The notes under the pieces are model-generated. The model searched no databases. It was given only the letters and a program-made list of their open reading frames with translations, and was not told where the DNA came from. DNA of 64,000 nt from Fretibacter rubidus (GTDB taxonomy: Bacteria; Pseudomonadota; Alphaproteobacteria; Caulobacterales; Maricaulaceae), in assembly GCF_041429785.1 (NCBI RefSeq), contig NZ_CP163423.1, positions 62,001 through 126,000 on the forward strand, given 5' to 3'. Position 1 is the stretch's first letter, and the number at the start of each line of letters is the position of its first letter. Position numbers and translations under genes: made by a program. Of this stretch, positions 18,364 through 28,059 are shown in pieces.

Positions 18364-19830
18364 TTATTCTGCGGGGCGCATATGCGTCATACCATGGGAT
18401 GTTTTGCGCCAGTGGAACGGGCGGAGGATTAAATCTGTCACAGCCATCCAGCTGGGGACAATTAAAACAAACCAATAAAGCGGCATGAACGGCACAGCCC
18501 ATAGTAATTGCCGTTTGCCAGCCTTGCAAACACCAACAGCACCTATAGCTATGTTAACGCCGTAGCTAAATAAAGTAACGCCGATGATGGGCGGATAGAG
18601 TGGCGGATGTTGCCCCGTGAAAATACAGTGCAATAAGGCTCCGATAAGGGCGGCGACGATTAAGCTGTGAAACAGGCCTGATAATAGGCTCGCCCCTAGC
18701 GTTATTTGTAATGTAAATAGCTTGGCCGCCCCGCGCCGTCCGCCCGGCGCAAAGGGGGCTTTCATATGCACAATCCATGTTTGCATATAGCCTTTCATCC
18801 AACGCGCGCGTTGGTCACACCACGGGTTCCAGCAGGTCACAGCCTCTTCATCGGTTGGCATGGGAATATAACCGATTTGCCAGCCAAGAGCTGAAAGACG
18901 AAAGCTTAAATCCGCATCTTCTGTGACGTTATAACCGTCCCAACCGTTCGTGTCGGCCAAGGCTTCTGCGCGCATATGATTACTGGTCCCACCAAGTGGG
19001 AAGGGCAGGCCGAGCCGTGCTAAAAACGGGACCCAAACATGAAAGAGAGCTGCATATTCAATAGCAAATTGACGAGACAAAGCTGTCTCACTCGCATTGT
19101 AATAATCCAACGGGGCTTGCAATGCGCCCCACTGCGGATTTTTGGATAAGGCGATTGCGGCCTGTTTTAATTGTTGAGGATGGGGGTGGTCCTCTGCGTC
19201 ATAAATTGTGATGATTGACCCTGTTGCGAATTGCAGGGCGTAGTTCAGGGCATTGGGCTTGGTCTTTGGGCCGCCTGGTGGGTTAATCACAGTGTGAAAA
19301 GGCGGCTTTGCAAAGGCAAGCGCTGCCTCTGTCGTGGCGCGGTCATTTGCTTCTGTAATGAGCAGGATTTGCAAGCGGTCCTGCGGGTAATCCAATTTTG
19401 ACATGGCCTTTATAATCGACGGCACCATATGGGCTTCGTCTTTTAACGGGATGAGGACTGTGTAATAGGGCCAAATAGCAATTGGGTGCTCTGTCGCCCT
19501 CTGCGGTTTGCCACGCAAGCTCCAGACGCAGGCGAGGCCACGTAGCAGGCTATGACACAGTATCACTACCGTCAGAGACAAGCTCAGTATGGACAATATC
19601 GATAGCGGCGCGGCGAATAAGCTTATGACTAGAGCGGTCAATAACACCAAAACGATGATTTGTGCCCAAACGGGCCAAGCCATTGCGCGCGCGCTAAGGC
19701 GGGATGGGTCTGCACGGGGCAAAGCATTGGCAAATGATGCGGACAGTAACGCAGATTTTGTGCGTTCCGCTGCATTTTTATCACCCAAGCCCATAAGTGG
19801 CGCTCTTGCGGGCTTTAACATGGCGCTCAA
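18364..19830 (-). CDS. Membrane glycosyltransferase, family 2 (cellulose-synthase-like)
   Basis: 488 residues from a TTG at 19830; an ATG nine bases in (19821) is also possible, as the AGGA ribosome site lies 4 bases from the first and 13 from the second. Two membrane segments near residues 50-95 precede a GT-A domain with the processive signature: nucleotide-binding region (YTVLIPLKDEAHM), IYDAEDHP metal-binding acidic motif, EDADLSFR, and QRARWMKGY (the QxxRW acceptor/processivity motif). Three to four membrane helices follow. It should polymerise or transfer a sugar across the inner membrane, probably for an extracellular polysaccharide. It is convergent with the giant adhesin gene; a shared role in matrix formation is only suggested. 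Confidence 0.85.
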   Translation of the reverse strand: MSAMLKPARAPLMGLGDKNAAERTKSALLSASFANALPRADPSRLSARAMAWPVWAQIIVLVLLTALVISLFAAPLSILSILSLSLTVVILCHSLLRGLACVWSLRGKPQRATEHPIAIWPYYTVLIPLKDEAHMVPSIIKAMSKLDYPQDRLQILLITEANDRATTEAALAFAKPPFHTVINPPGGPKTKPNALNYALQFATGSIITIYDAEDHPHPQQLKQAAIALSKNPQWGALQAPLDYYNASETALSRQFAIEYAALFHVWVPFLARLGLPFPLGGTSNHMRAEALADTNGWDGYNVTEDADLSFRLSALGWQIGYIPMPTDEEAVTCWNPWCDQRARWMKGYMQTWIVHMKAPFAPGGRRGAAKLFTLQITLGASLLSGLFHSLIVAALIGALLHCIFTGQHPPLYPPIIGVTLFSYGVNIAIGAVGVCKAGKRQLLWAVPFMPLYWFVLIVPSWMAVTDLILRPFHWRKTSHGMTHMRPAE

Positions 19831-20112
19831 ACAATCCTAAATTGTAGACCCGCCTTTTGTTGGGTTGTAGACGCGGCTAGCTCGTTTTGCCCGCGGCGGG
19901 GTTTAATGCGCCCAGGGGCAAAATCTTCCGAAAAAACGGCTTTACGAAAAATGCTTTGCCTTTAGCGCAAGGCTGACTGTGACCTAAAAGACACGGTTTA
20001 TTAATTATTACAGTCAGTTCACACTGTGGGTTGCTTAGTTACAGAACTGTCATTAATAGCCAGAGTCGTGATTGCTCCTGCAATAAACGAAAAATTTTCT
20101 CTGAGGGATACT

Positions 20113-23100
20113 ATGGAAAAGCTAGACTTTAAAAAGCTGCTATTGGGCACAAGCCTATTAGTGGGCTTTAGTGCTTTTGCGGCGACGCCGACATTTGCGC
20201 AAGACACTACAATTGATGGTGAAGATTTGACTGTGCAAACAGTTGAAGAGGAAGAAGAAGAACTTTCTGGCGGCGAAGTCGTCGTTACGGGTTCACGGAT
20301 TAAGCGTGACACGTTCAGCTCTCTTTCTCCGCTGCAAGTCATCGATTTTGATGAAAAGCGCGATTTGGGTATCATTGACCCTGTTACTATTCTCCAGACA
20401 ACAGAATCAGCCGCGGGTCAGCAGATTGACGCGACATTCTCTGGCTTCGTTCTAGACAACGGTCCGGGTTCTGAGACAATTAACATTCGCGGCCTTGGCG
20501 CGAACCGAACATTGGTTTTGATCAATGGTCGTCGTATCGCCCCTGCTGGTGTTGAAGGCGCGCCTTCTGTGCCGTCAATCAACTTGATCCCGGGTTCACT
20601 TGTTGACCGTACAGACATCCTTCTTGAAGGTGCGTCATCTGTTTATGGTTCAGACGCGGTTGCTGGCGTGGTCAACGTCCTTTTGAAGAAAGATTTCGAA
20701 GGTTTTGACGTTACAGCGACATATAACCCAGCGCAAGATAGCGGTGGTCAGGACTATAACCTTGCCGGTTCTTGGGGTAAAAACTTTGACCGCGGCTTTA
20801 TTGGCGTTGGTGCAGAGTATGATTTCCGTGACGCGATTAAGCTTGTTGACCGTGATTACCTTGGTGGTTGTGACCGTCACTACGAAGTAGACGAAAATGG
20901 CGATATCCGCACACTAGGTATTGGCGATGAAGTTGTTTTCAACGAATGGTATGGTGGGTCTATCCAGGCTGCACCATCAAGCGAATGTAAAACAGGTACA
21001 ATTGCAGGCCGTATTTTTGAGCGCGGCGGTACATTTGGGTCAATTTATTACAACCCGGGCGAGTCAAACATTGGTATCCCCAATTTCGTTGACCAAAACT
21101 TGATTGTTCCTGTCGATGCTGATGGTGACGGTGTACAGGATTATGGTTTCCCTGAGTTTTCACTCAACGGTGCTGATCCGAACGAAGATTTACTTCCAGA
21201 GCAAAAGCGTATCAATTTGATGGCTTATGGTGAGTATACATTAGAAGGTGATGCAAATTTGACACCATTCTTCGAAGTTATTTATTCACGTGCTGAAACC
21301 TTTATCGACTCTGGTACATTTGGATTGGGCGTCGAAGTTGGTGCTGATAATCCATTCAACCCCTGTGGTACAAACGGATCCGATTGTGGTTCAAGCAATT
21401 TCAATTTTGACGATGCGTTCCAAGATCGTTGGAATACATATTACCGTGACCGTGACCCGAACCGTGATGGCGACAACCGTGATGCACGGGTTTGTTCAAC
21501 AATCGGTGCCACGCGTGGTGCAGACGGCCAGTTTATTTTCCCAGACACTCCCGGCTTCTTTGATGGTGCGCGCTGTACGCCGTTCGCCTTTGGCTACGGG
21601 CCTGGCGATACCGTTGGCCCCCAGCAGGTTCGTCCGATTGTCGGTGTTGATGGTGACCGTACGCTCACTGATTTGACGATTGAAAATACGCGTCTTGTTG
21701 GCGGTTTCCGCGGCGATTTGCCCTTCATGAATTTCGGCGAGTTTTCCGATTGGTCATTTGAAGCGTCTTTGACACATTCAATATCCAATGGTGTTTCAAG
21801 CCGTCCAGGTATTCGTGAAGACCGTTTGTATTATGCACTTGGTAACGACCTTGTGAGTGGTCAACCTATTGCTGGTCTAGCGCCGTGTACTGCGGCACCG
21901 GGTGTTACTGTGCGGGCTGATGTCGTGGCAGGGTGTGTACCGGTGAATATGTTTGCACCATCTCTGTTTAACCTCACGAATGGTGATTTTGGAACACAAG
22001 CCGAGCGTAACTACCTCTTTGATGACCGTACATTTGACACAGAATATAAGCAGACTGTTTGGTCTGGTTTTGTATCGGGTACTGTTGCTGAAGTCCCAGC
22101 TGGTAAAATCAACGCCGTTGTCGGTTTGGAATATCAGTCTGACCAAATCTCATCAACGCCAAACGAAGTTGCCTCTGATGGCCTCTTGATTGGTTTCTTC
22201 TCCGATAGTGGTGCTCAAGGCAAAAAATTCGTCCGCTCTGCTTACGCAGAAGTTGATATTCCATTGGTCGCTGCGCAGCCTTTCTTTGAAGAGCTAGAAG
22301 TCAACCTCTCTGGTCGTATCCTAGAGGATGAGTTTTACGGCGGTGCCTCAACATACTCAGCCAAAGTCGGCTGGCGTCCATTTGAGAGCCTGTTGCTGAA
22401 AGCCAGCTACGGTACGTCATTCCGTTCACCGAACCTGCGTGAAAACTTCCTAGAGCCACAAACTGGCTTCTTGACGTTGTTTGACCCCTGTGTCGTGCCT
22501 GCGGATGCCTTTGGTCCAAACTTGTTGGATCCAAACGGTCCTGATATTTACGACCCTACATTGGATGGCCGCGAAGAAACAACGATTGCACGTTGTCAGG
22601 CTGAAGGTCTTGATCCGTTCACGCTTAACGCGGGTGGCGGCAGCAACTTCTCAACAGAAGTCGCAGCTACAGGCTCACTTGATCTTGATCCAGAAGAGTC
22701 AACATCATTTACCGCTGGTTTCTCTTTTGACCAACCGTTCACAGATGCCTTTGATCTAGAGTTTGGTGCGTCATATTATGATATTCAGGTTGAAAACTCT
22801 GTTATCAGACCGTCGGCACAGTTCATTATCAACGATTGTTATGTGAATGAGCGCGACAGCCGTAGCCCGTTCTGTGACCGTATTGGTCGTGACGCCAACA
22901 ACCTTCTTGATACTGTCAACCAAGGTTTCATTAACTTGAACGAAGACCAAGTGCGCGGTATCGATTTCAATGCGCGTCTGGGTAAAGAGTTCACAATGTT
23001 CGAACGTAATTTCGAATATGATGCCAACATTCGTGCCAACCACATTTTGGAAGTGCGCAGCTTGTTCATTGGTGATGATGGTACGCCGTCAGAAGACAAC

Positions 23101-23553
23101 AATGAAGGCGAGTTTGGTTTTGCTGAGTGGACGGGTAACCTGACACAGCGTCTAACCTATGACGACTTCTCCTTCACATGGGGCACACGTTATGTTGGCG
23201 CCGTGGAACAGGATATCGACGGCGTTGATACTTTCGCCAATGCTTTTGGTGTTGATATCGATGACAATGGCACGCCAGATGTCTTCTCTGATACTTGTGG
23301 CGGTCCGGCGGTTGGTGACGTGAACTGTCGCGACGTTGGCTTTGCGGGCGATTACTTCGTCCACAATGCTGGTATTAGCTACAATGACGATGACCAAGAC
23401 TGGGGTATCACACTTGCGATGTCTAACGTCTTTGACCGTAACCCGCCAAAAGCGGATAGCTCAGAAGTCACAACCGCTGGTAACGCAGTTATTGGTCGTG
23501 GTTATGATTTCGAAGGTCGTAAGTTCTTCGTTCAGCTGCGTAAAGGCTTCTAG
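20113..23553 (+). CDS. TonB-dependent outer-membrane receptor
   Basis: 1146 residues from the ATG at 20113, which has GAGGGA just upstream; longer in-frame starts lack a site. A signal peptide (1-~29, TPTFAQ) is followed by an acidic linker, then a plug domain with VVVTGSRIKRDTFSSLSPLQ, NIRGLGANRTLVLINGRR and YGSDAVAGVVNVLLKKDFEG. A ~900-residue beta-barrel follows, with large Asp/Asn-rich loops and a C-terminus ending in aromatic FFVQLRKGF. It imports a large substrate across the outer membrane using TonB energy; peptides or oligosaccharides are plausible. Codon use is biased to GGT/CGT/GTT, unlike its neighbours, which suggests high expression. The S9 peptidase downstream hints at peptide uptake. 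A strong terminator separates them, so they are probably separate transcripts. Confidence 0.95.
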   Translation: MEKLDFKKLLLGTSLLVGFSAFAATPTFAQDTTIDGEDLTVQTVEEEEEELSGGEVVVTGSRIKRDTFSSLSPLQVIDFDEKRDLGIIDPVTILQTTESAAGQQIDATFSGFVLDNGPGSETINIRGLGANRTLVLINGRRIAPAGVEGAPSVPSINLIPGSLVDRTDILLEGASSVYGSDAVAGVVNVLLKKDFEGFDVTATYNPAQDSGGQDYNLAGSWGKNFDRGFIGVGAEYDFRDAIKLVDRDYLGGCDRHYEVDENGDIRTLGIGDEVVFNEWYGGSIQAAPSSECKTGTIAGRIFERGGTFGSIYYNPGESNIGIPNFVDQNLIVPVDADGDGVQDYGFPEFSLNGADPNEDLLPEQKRINLMAYGEYTLEGDANLTPFFEVIYSRAETFIDSGTFGLGVEVGADNPFNPCGTNGSDCGSSNFNFDDAFQDRWNTYYRDRDPNRDGDNRDARVCSTIGATRGADGQFIFPDTPGFFDGARCTPFAFGYGPGDTVGPQQVRPIVGVDGDRTLTDLTIENTRLVGGFRGDLPFMNFGEFSDWSFEASLTHSISNGVSSRPGIREDRLYYALGNDLVSGQPIAGLAPCTAAPGVTVRADVVAGCVPVNMFAPSLFNLTNGDFGTQAERNYLFDDRTFDTEYKQTVWSGFVSGTVAEVPAGKINAVVGLEYQSDQISSTPNEVASDGLLIGFFSDSGAQGKKFVRSAYAEVDIPLVAAQPFFEELEVNLSGRILEDEFYGGASTYSAKVGWRPFESLLLKASYGTSFRSPNLRENFLEPQTGFLTLFDPCVVPADAFGPNLLDPNGPDIYDPTLDGREETTIARCQAEGLDPFTLNAGGGSNFSTEVAATGSLDLDPEESTSFTAGFSFDQPFTDAFDLEFGASYYDIQVENSVIRPSAQFIINDCYVNERDSRSPFCDRIGRDANNLLDTVNQGFINLNEDQVRGIDFNARLGKEFTMFERNFEYDANIRANHILEVRSLFIGDDGTPSEDNNEGEFGFAEWTGNLTQRLTYDDFSFTWGTRYVGAVEQDIDGVDTFANAFGVDIDDNGTPDVFSDTCGGPAVGDVNCRDVGFAGDYFVHNAGISYNDDDQDWGITLAMSNVFDRNPPKADSSEVTTAGNAVIGRGYDFEGRKFFVQLRKGF

Positions 23554-23607
23554 TCTGGCTGTAACGTTGCGCTCACGGCTTCGTGAGTGCGACAAACTGT
23601 TAAAATT

Positions 23608-23638
23608 AGCCCATGGCATTTGCCATGGGCTTTTTTTT
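23608..23638 (+). terminator. Rho-independent terminator of the TonB receptor gene
   Basis: An 11-bp perfect stem (AGCCCATGGCA/TGCCATGGGCT) with a 2-base loop is followed by eight or more Ts. It lies 55 bases after the receptor stop and 47 bases before the peptidase start. Confidence 0.95.
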
Positions 23639-23684
23639 GTGCTTTATCGTATATCAATAAATGAAAAACGCTTTAGGAGTTTTT

Positions 23685-25643
23685 ATGCGTAAACTGCTTT
23701 TGTCTTGTGTCGCTGTTCTTGGAACTGTTGGTATGACCGCTCTCCCCACAACGGCTTTGGCTGTTAATGCCCCTGTTCCTATGGAATATTGGGCTGCACC
23801 CGATTTCATGAGAAATGTGTCCGTGTCCCCTGACGGCAAATATGTCGCCTTTATTAAAGCGACAAGCCAAAAAGGTGAAAACATTATTGAAGTGTTTGAG
23901 ACGGCTGATTTGTCTAAAAAGCCCTACCGCGTCGGTGCCAAGAAGATGCGCCTGCGGGGCTTTCAATGGATCAGTGACGAGGAAATGATCGTCAATTTTG
24001 ATCAACAGGTCAGCAAGCGTATTAAAGGCTTTAACCAAGGTGCTTTCCAGTCAAAAATCGCTCTGTTTTCGATGGATAATGAGAAATTTAAAGAACTAAG
24101 CGACGATGACTTTGTGCTGTCTGTTACGAATCCACTTGTCCATGACCCTGATCATGTTTTGATGCGCTATGCGTTTTTCGACCGTTCTAAAAGTCGTCGT
24201 GCGCCGTCCTTTTACAAATACAATGTCAAGCGTGGCACAAAGTCTCTTGTGCTAAAAGGAAATGAAGACATTGGCGGGCTGCGTTTCGATGAATATGGCA
24301 ACCCACGTTTTGCGCGTAAATTTGATATGGGGTCACAAGAGTATGTTTACCTATATCGCGGACCAGAAGATAAGGATTGGAAAGAATATTTCCGCCAGCA
24401 TGAGGACGACTTTGACTTGTTTCAATATGGTGGTCTTGTCGAAGGCGACGACAGCAGAATTTATGTTTTAGCCAATAACGGCCACGACAAAGTCGGTCTT
24501 TGGAAGTTTAACCTACAGACAAAATCATTCGAGAACCTTGTTTATCGCCGGAACGATGTTGATCTTGTTCGTACATTGCGCCCAGCCAATGGATGGGAAA
24601 ACCCGTCTAAAGTTACAGGCGTCAATTACTACAAAGAGACCCTTCACCGGAAATTTTTTGACCCTGCCGAAGAAGCCATGGTTAATCAGTTTAAGGCTGC
24701 CTTGCCTAATGCTGGATATGTTACAATCGGCAGCATGTCGCGTGACGGTAAAACGATGATCGTTCGCAATATCAGCCCACGTGATCCTGGAACATATTAT
24801 CTATATCGCGACGGTAAGGTCTCTAAATTGGGCGGTGATAACCCGTTACTTGCCCCAGAAGATTTGGCCGATGTTGAATATATTGAATATACATCGCGAG
24901 ATGGTAAAAAAATATCAGGTTACTTGACGGTTCCAAATGGTCCTGGCCCGCATCCTCTTATCGTTATGCCGCATGGTGGCCCGTTCATTAATGAAATTGT
25001 AATCCATGACGATTGGGCGCAGATGCTGGCCAATAATGGCTATATGGTGCTGCAACCGCAATATCGCGGCTCCAAAGGCTATGGTCTTGAATTTTACAAA
25101 GCAGGCTTCATCAATGGCGGTGAAGGCGGCAAGAAAATGCAAGATGACAAGGATGATGGCGTGAAGCACCTGATCGCGCAGGGTAAAGTTGACCCTGATC
25201 GTGTGGCTATGTTTGGCTGGTCATATGGCGGTTATGCTGCCCTTATCGCTGCGGCGCGCACGCCTAACATCTATCAGTGTGTGATTGCTGGTGCGGCTGT
25301 TGCAGATAATAACCAACAGGTGAACTATTATCGTGACCGTATTGACGGCGCCGCTCGCATCGAGCAAGTGCCGTTTTGGGACGGCTCTATCAGCCCGATT
25401 GAGGAAGTCAGCAAGGTCAATGTGCCCATGCTTGTCATTCACGGCTCTGTCGATCAACGTGTGCCACCGCTTCACGCGAAAAAATACGTTGATGAGCTAG
25501 AGAAATACGGAAAGAACTTTGAATATGTTGAGCTTAAAGACGCCGATCACTTCTCAAACACATTGTTCTATGACCACAAAATGGCGGCCTATCCAAAAAT
25601 GATGGACTTCCTTAAAAATGATTGTGGTCCTGGTGGCCTATAG
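23685..25643 (+). CDS. Prolyl oligopeptidase family (S9) serine peptidase, exported
   Basis: 652 residues from the ATG at 23685, preceded by TTAGGAG at good spacing; an ATG at 23661 would add 8 residues before the signal peptide. A signal peptide (to about residue 25, TTALA) is followed by an N-terminal beta-propeller (~30-390) and an alpha/beta-hydrolase domain. The catalytic triad can be read: Ser513 in FGWSYGG, Asp590 in HGSVDQRVPP, His622 in DADHFSN. PHGGPF supplies the oxyanion region. It should cleave short peptides in the periplasm, and its position after a TonB receptor suits scavenging of imported oligopeptides. A dipeptidyl or acylaminoacyl peptidase activity cannot be told apart from sequence. 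Confidence 0.92.
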   Translation: MRKLLLSCVAVLGTVGMTALPTTALAVNAPVPMEYWAAPDFMRNVSVSPDGKYVAFIKATSQKGENIIEVFETADLSKKPYRVGAKKMRLRGFQWISDEEMIVNFDQQVSKRIKGFNQGAFQSKIALFSMDNEKFKELSDDDFVLSVTNPLVHDPDHVLMRYAFFDRSKSRRAPSFYKYNVKRGTKSLVLKGNEDIGGLRFDEYGNPRFARKFDMGSQEYVYLYRGPEDKDWKEYFRQHEDDFDLFQYGGLVEGDDSRIYVLANNGHDKVGLWKFNLQTKSFENLVYRRNDVDLVRTLRPANGWENPSKVTGVNYYKETLHRKFFDPAEEAMVNQFKAALPNAGYVTIGSMSRDGKTMIVRNISPRDPGTYYLYRDGKVSKLGGDNPLLAPEDLADVEYIEYTSRDGKKISGYLTVPNGPGPHPLIVMPHGGPFINEIVIHDDWAQMLANNGYMVLQPQYRGSKGYGLEFYKAGFINGGEGGKKMQDDKDDGVKHLIAQGKVDPDRVAMFGWSYGGYAALIAAARTPNIYQCVIAGAAVADNNQQVNYYRDRIDGAARIEQVPFWDGSISPIEEVSKVNVPMLVIHGSVDQRVPPLHAKKYVDELEKYGKNFEYVELKDADHFSNTLFYDHKMAAYPKMMDFLKNDCGPGGL

Positions 25644-25670
25644 GGCGCCCACGACATATTAAATATATCA

Positions 25671-25698
25671 AACCCCGCTTGTGAAAGCGGGGTTTTTT
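25671..25698. terminator. Bidirectional terminator between S9 peptidase and HIT genes
   Basis: A 10-bp stem (AACCCCGCTT/AAGCGGGGTT) has a 4-base loop and six Ts on the + strand. It lies between convergent genes, 28 bases after the peptidase stop and six bases before the end of the HIT gene. Confidence 0.93.
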
Positions 25699-25703
25699 AC
25701 GGC

Positions 25704-26126
25704 CTATACTGGGGTGAAGCCTTCAATGTTCTGCTCGCTTAGCTTTGCCTTCACGGCCTCAATTGACGATGGTTTATAAGCCACCATCGGCAATTTCCCC
25801 CATATCGGGCCGGGCCAAGCGGGGTCGGATTTATAGCGTACAATGTGATGAATATGTAGCTGCGGCGTCATATTTCCCAGCGCGGCGACATTTAACTTCT
25901 CTCCGTCAAACGCCGTCATAATGGCCGCAGAGAACAATTTCGATTCAGCCCAAAGCTGCGCGTGATCAACATCCGTCAAATCAATCGTATCTGAAATATC
26001 GCCGCGTTTTGGCACCATGACAAACCACGGATAAGTCGCGTCATTGATTAAAAGAACTTGGCACAGCGCAAATTCGCCCATGGGAATGCCGTCGCGTTGT
26101 AAATCGGGGTGGAGGGTAAAGCTCAT
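25704..26126 (-). CDS. HIT-domain protein
   Basis: 140 residues. The C-terminal half has the motif QLHIHHIVR, the form typical of a proteobacterial HIT branch that also carries DPAWPGPIWG, as here. HIT proteins bind nucleotides and hydrolyse phosphoramidate or dinucleotide substrates through the central histidine; the substrate of this branch is not known to me. AAGGAAAC precedes the ATG. The start overlaps the stop of queG by four bases (ATGA), so they are translationally coupled. No signal peptide; cytosolic. Confidence 0.9.
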   Translation of the reverse strand: MSFTLHPDLQRDGIPMGEFALCQVLLINDATYPWFVMVPKRGDISDTIDLTDVDHAQLWAESKLFSAAIMTAFDGEKLNVAALGNMTPQLHIHHIVRYKSDPAWPGPIWGKLPMVAYKPSSIEAVKAKLSEQNIEGFTPV

Positions 26127-27190
26127 GATGTTTCCTTTTTTACGGGTTTGTTTAACTGATTGCAGGCCCAGTCTGCGGCGTCTTTCACTACAGGGTCAGG
26201 GGCGTTTAAATGGGCTTTGGCTGCGGATAATAGTGACGGGTCACCGCTATTGCCAATCGCGTAAAGTACATTGCGGATAAAGCGGTCACGTCCGACACGC
26301 TTAATCGGTGAGCTTGCAAAGCGCGCGCGAAAGGCCGCGTCATCTAATGCGGCCAGCATGGCTAAATCTGGTAAGTCGGGATCGTTGGCTTTTAATTTAA
26401 TCTCGGCGGATTCTTGTGCAAATTTGTTCCACGGGCAGATGGCCAAACAATCATCACAGCCGTAAATACGGTTTCCCATTTTGGCGCGTAACGCCAAATC
26501 CACGGGGCCTTTATGCTCTATGGTCAGGTAACTAATGCAGCGCCGCGCATCAATCTGATAGGGTTCTGGAAAGGCGCCCGTTGGGCAGATATCTAGGCAC
26601 GCGCGGCAACTTCCGCAATTATCAATCTCGGCTATATCAGGGGTCAGCGTGGCAGCAGATAATATCACGCCTAAAAACAACCAAGATCCATAATCTCGAC
26701 TAACCAAATTTGTGTGCTTGCCTTGCCACCCTAGACCCGCGGCTGCCGCCAATGGTTTTTCCATTAACGGCGCGGTATCGACGAAGACTTTGACATCGGC
26801 CTTGGTATCGCGGGCAATTAATCCGGCCAATTCTTTTAACCGGCCTTTGATGATGTCGTGATAATCGCGTCCCTTGGCATAGACTGATATCACGCCTTTG
26901 CTGGACTGCTGCAAATCAGCTAGGGGGTCATGCTCTGGCCCGTAATTCAGCCCAACGACCACAGCGGATTTGGCCTCGGGCCATAGGGATTGCGGATGGC
27001 TGCGCCGGTCTTGGGTTTCTTTCATCCACGCCATTGTTCCGTGATGACCCGCTGCAATATAAGCCGCCAACCCTTGTGCGGGCGCGTCGCCGACGTGATT
27101 TAAATCCACCACACGGGGAGGTGTAAACCCCAGCTTCGCCGCGCGTGTGATGACAGATTTCGGAAGAGGGCGCGGTGCAGTCATAAACAT
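26123..27190 (-). CDS. queG: Epoxyqueuosine reductase QueG
   Basis: 355 residues. The N-terminal cobalamin-binding catalytic domain (KSAVVVGLNYG, YAKGRDYHDIIKGRLKEL, AGLGWQGKHTNLVS) precedes a ferredoxin-like domain with two [4Fe-4S] clusters, seen as CGSCRACLDICPTGAF and CDDCLAICPWN. A C-terminal HEAT-like tail (SSPIKRVGRDRFIRNVLYAI) matches the family. It reduces epoxyqueuosine to queuosine in tRNA in the cytosol. Two ATGs, at 27190 and 27184, are possible. It sits upstream of the HIT gene in an overlapping pair. Length and all cysteines are as expected. Confidence 0.97.
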   Translation of the reverse strand: MFMTAPRPLPKSVITRAAKLGFTPPRVVDLNHVGDAPAQGLAAYIAAGHHGTMAWMKETQDRRSHPQSLWPEAKSAVVVGLNYGPEHDPLADLQQSSKGVISVYAKGRDYHDIIKGRLKELAGLIARDTKADVKVFVDTAPLMEKPLAAAAGLGWQGKHTNLVSRDYGSWLFLGVILSAATLTPDIAEIDNCGSCRACLDICPTGAFPEPYQIDARRCISYLTIEHKGPVDLALRAKMGNRIYGCDDCLAICPWNKFAQESAEIKLKANDPDLPDLAMLAALDDAAFRARFASSPIKRVGRDRFIRNVLYAIGNSGDPSLLSAAKAHLNAPDPVVKDAADWACNQLNKPVKKETS

Positions 27191-27231
27191 CTCATAAGAC
27201 GAAATGACAGGTAATACCAGCGAGCAGGCGT

Positions 27232-27945
27232 CTATCGCCCCGCTTTCAGGACAGGCCGTATCGCATTAAAGCGCTCAAAATTTTCCCTTACATGACGGTT
27301 GTTTGGCGCCATATCAAAGGCCGTTTGATAGGCAAGCCGCGCCGCATCAAAATCAAATTGCCCTTCTAATGCCTTACCGAGCAATAGATGCCCGCGGTAG
27401 GGTTTCTCTAGCCCCCGAGCGAGTGCCGCCTGCGCAAATGCCGCTGAGGCTTTGTAATCATAACGCAATCGGGCAATTTTCGCCCGCTCAGCGAGAGGTT
27501 CAGCAAAGTCGGGATTGTCTTTTGCAAGACGCGTAAATACAGCATCGGCTGTGTCCAAATTGCCGAGACCAAAATTAATCAAGGCCCGATTGAATTCTGT
27601 CGCGATTTTGTTTTGCGCACTAAGGGCGGGATCAGCCAGAGCCGCATCGCAGACGGCTAGCCATTTCTGCTCGGCGCGAGAGAAACTTGCGAAATTTTGG
27701 CACGACTTTGCGTCTTTAGAGCTAACTTTTGTGACTTTGGTTTGAAAGTCAAAAATTGGCATCATCACAACGGTATCTTTATTGCCCAGCTTATCGGTCA
27801 CGGTCCAACTCATGGCACCGTCTTGGGCGGCTTTGTCCTGAATGGCTGCTTGGCTAAGCTGTGTTTCATTGGCCGTCGATGCGCAGGATGTCAAAACAGG
27901 TAGGATAAAGCATAAAGCAACAAGATGGCGTGATAATTTTCTCAT
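27232..27945 (-). CDS. TPR-containing lipoprotein
   Basis: About 237 residues from the ATG at 27945; a GTG at 27960 would add five residues before the signal. The signal peptide ends in the lipobox LTSC (MRKLSRHLVALCFILPVLTS-C). The C-terminal ~120 residues hold helical tetratricopeptide-like units (FNRALINFGLGNLDTADAVF; GHLLLGKALEGQFDFDAARL; AFDMAPNNRHVRENFERF). It is probably a periplasmic lipoprotein that mediates protein contacts; no partner can be inferred from neighbours. It lies 42 bases upstream of queG on the same strand and may start that transcript. Confidence 0.82.
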   Translation of the reverse strand: MRKLSRHLVALCFILPVLTSCASTANETQLSQAAIQDKAAQDGAMSWTVTDKLGNKDTVVMMPIFDFQTKVTKVSSKDAKSCQNFASFSRAEQKWLAVCDAALADPALSAQNKIATEFNRALINFGLGNLDTADAVFTRLAKDNPDFAEPLAERAKIARLRYDYKASAAFAQAALARGLEKPYRGHLLLGKALEGQFDFDAARLAYQTAFDMAPNNRHVRENFERFNAIRPVLKAGR

Positions 27946-28059
27946 ATCAAACCATACCACATCATGCGGTCTTTGGCTTATCTTAAATATCTTCGGTGAT
28001 AAGGCTATGCCTGCGCCGTAAACTGACTAAAAGATAGGCTATCAACTAACAGGATTTCC

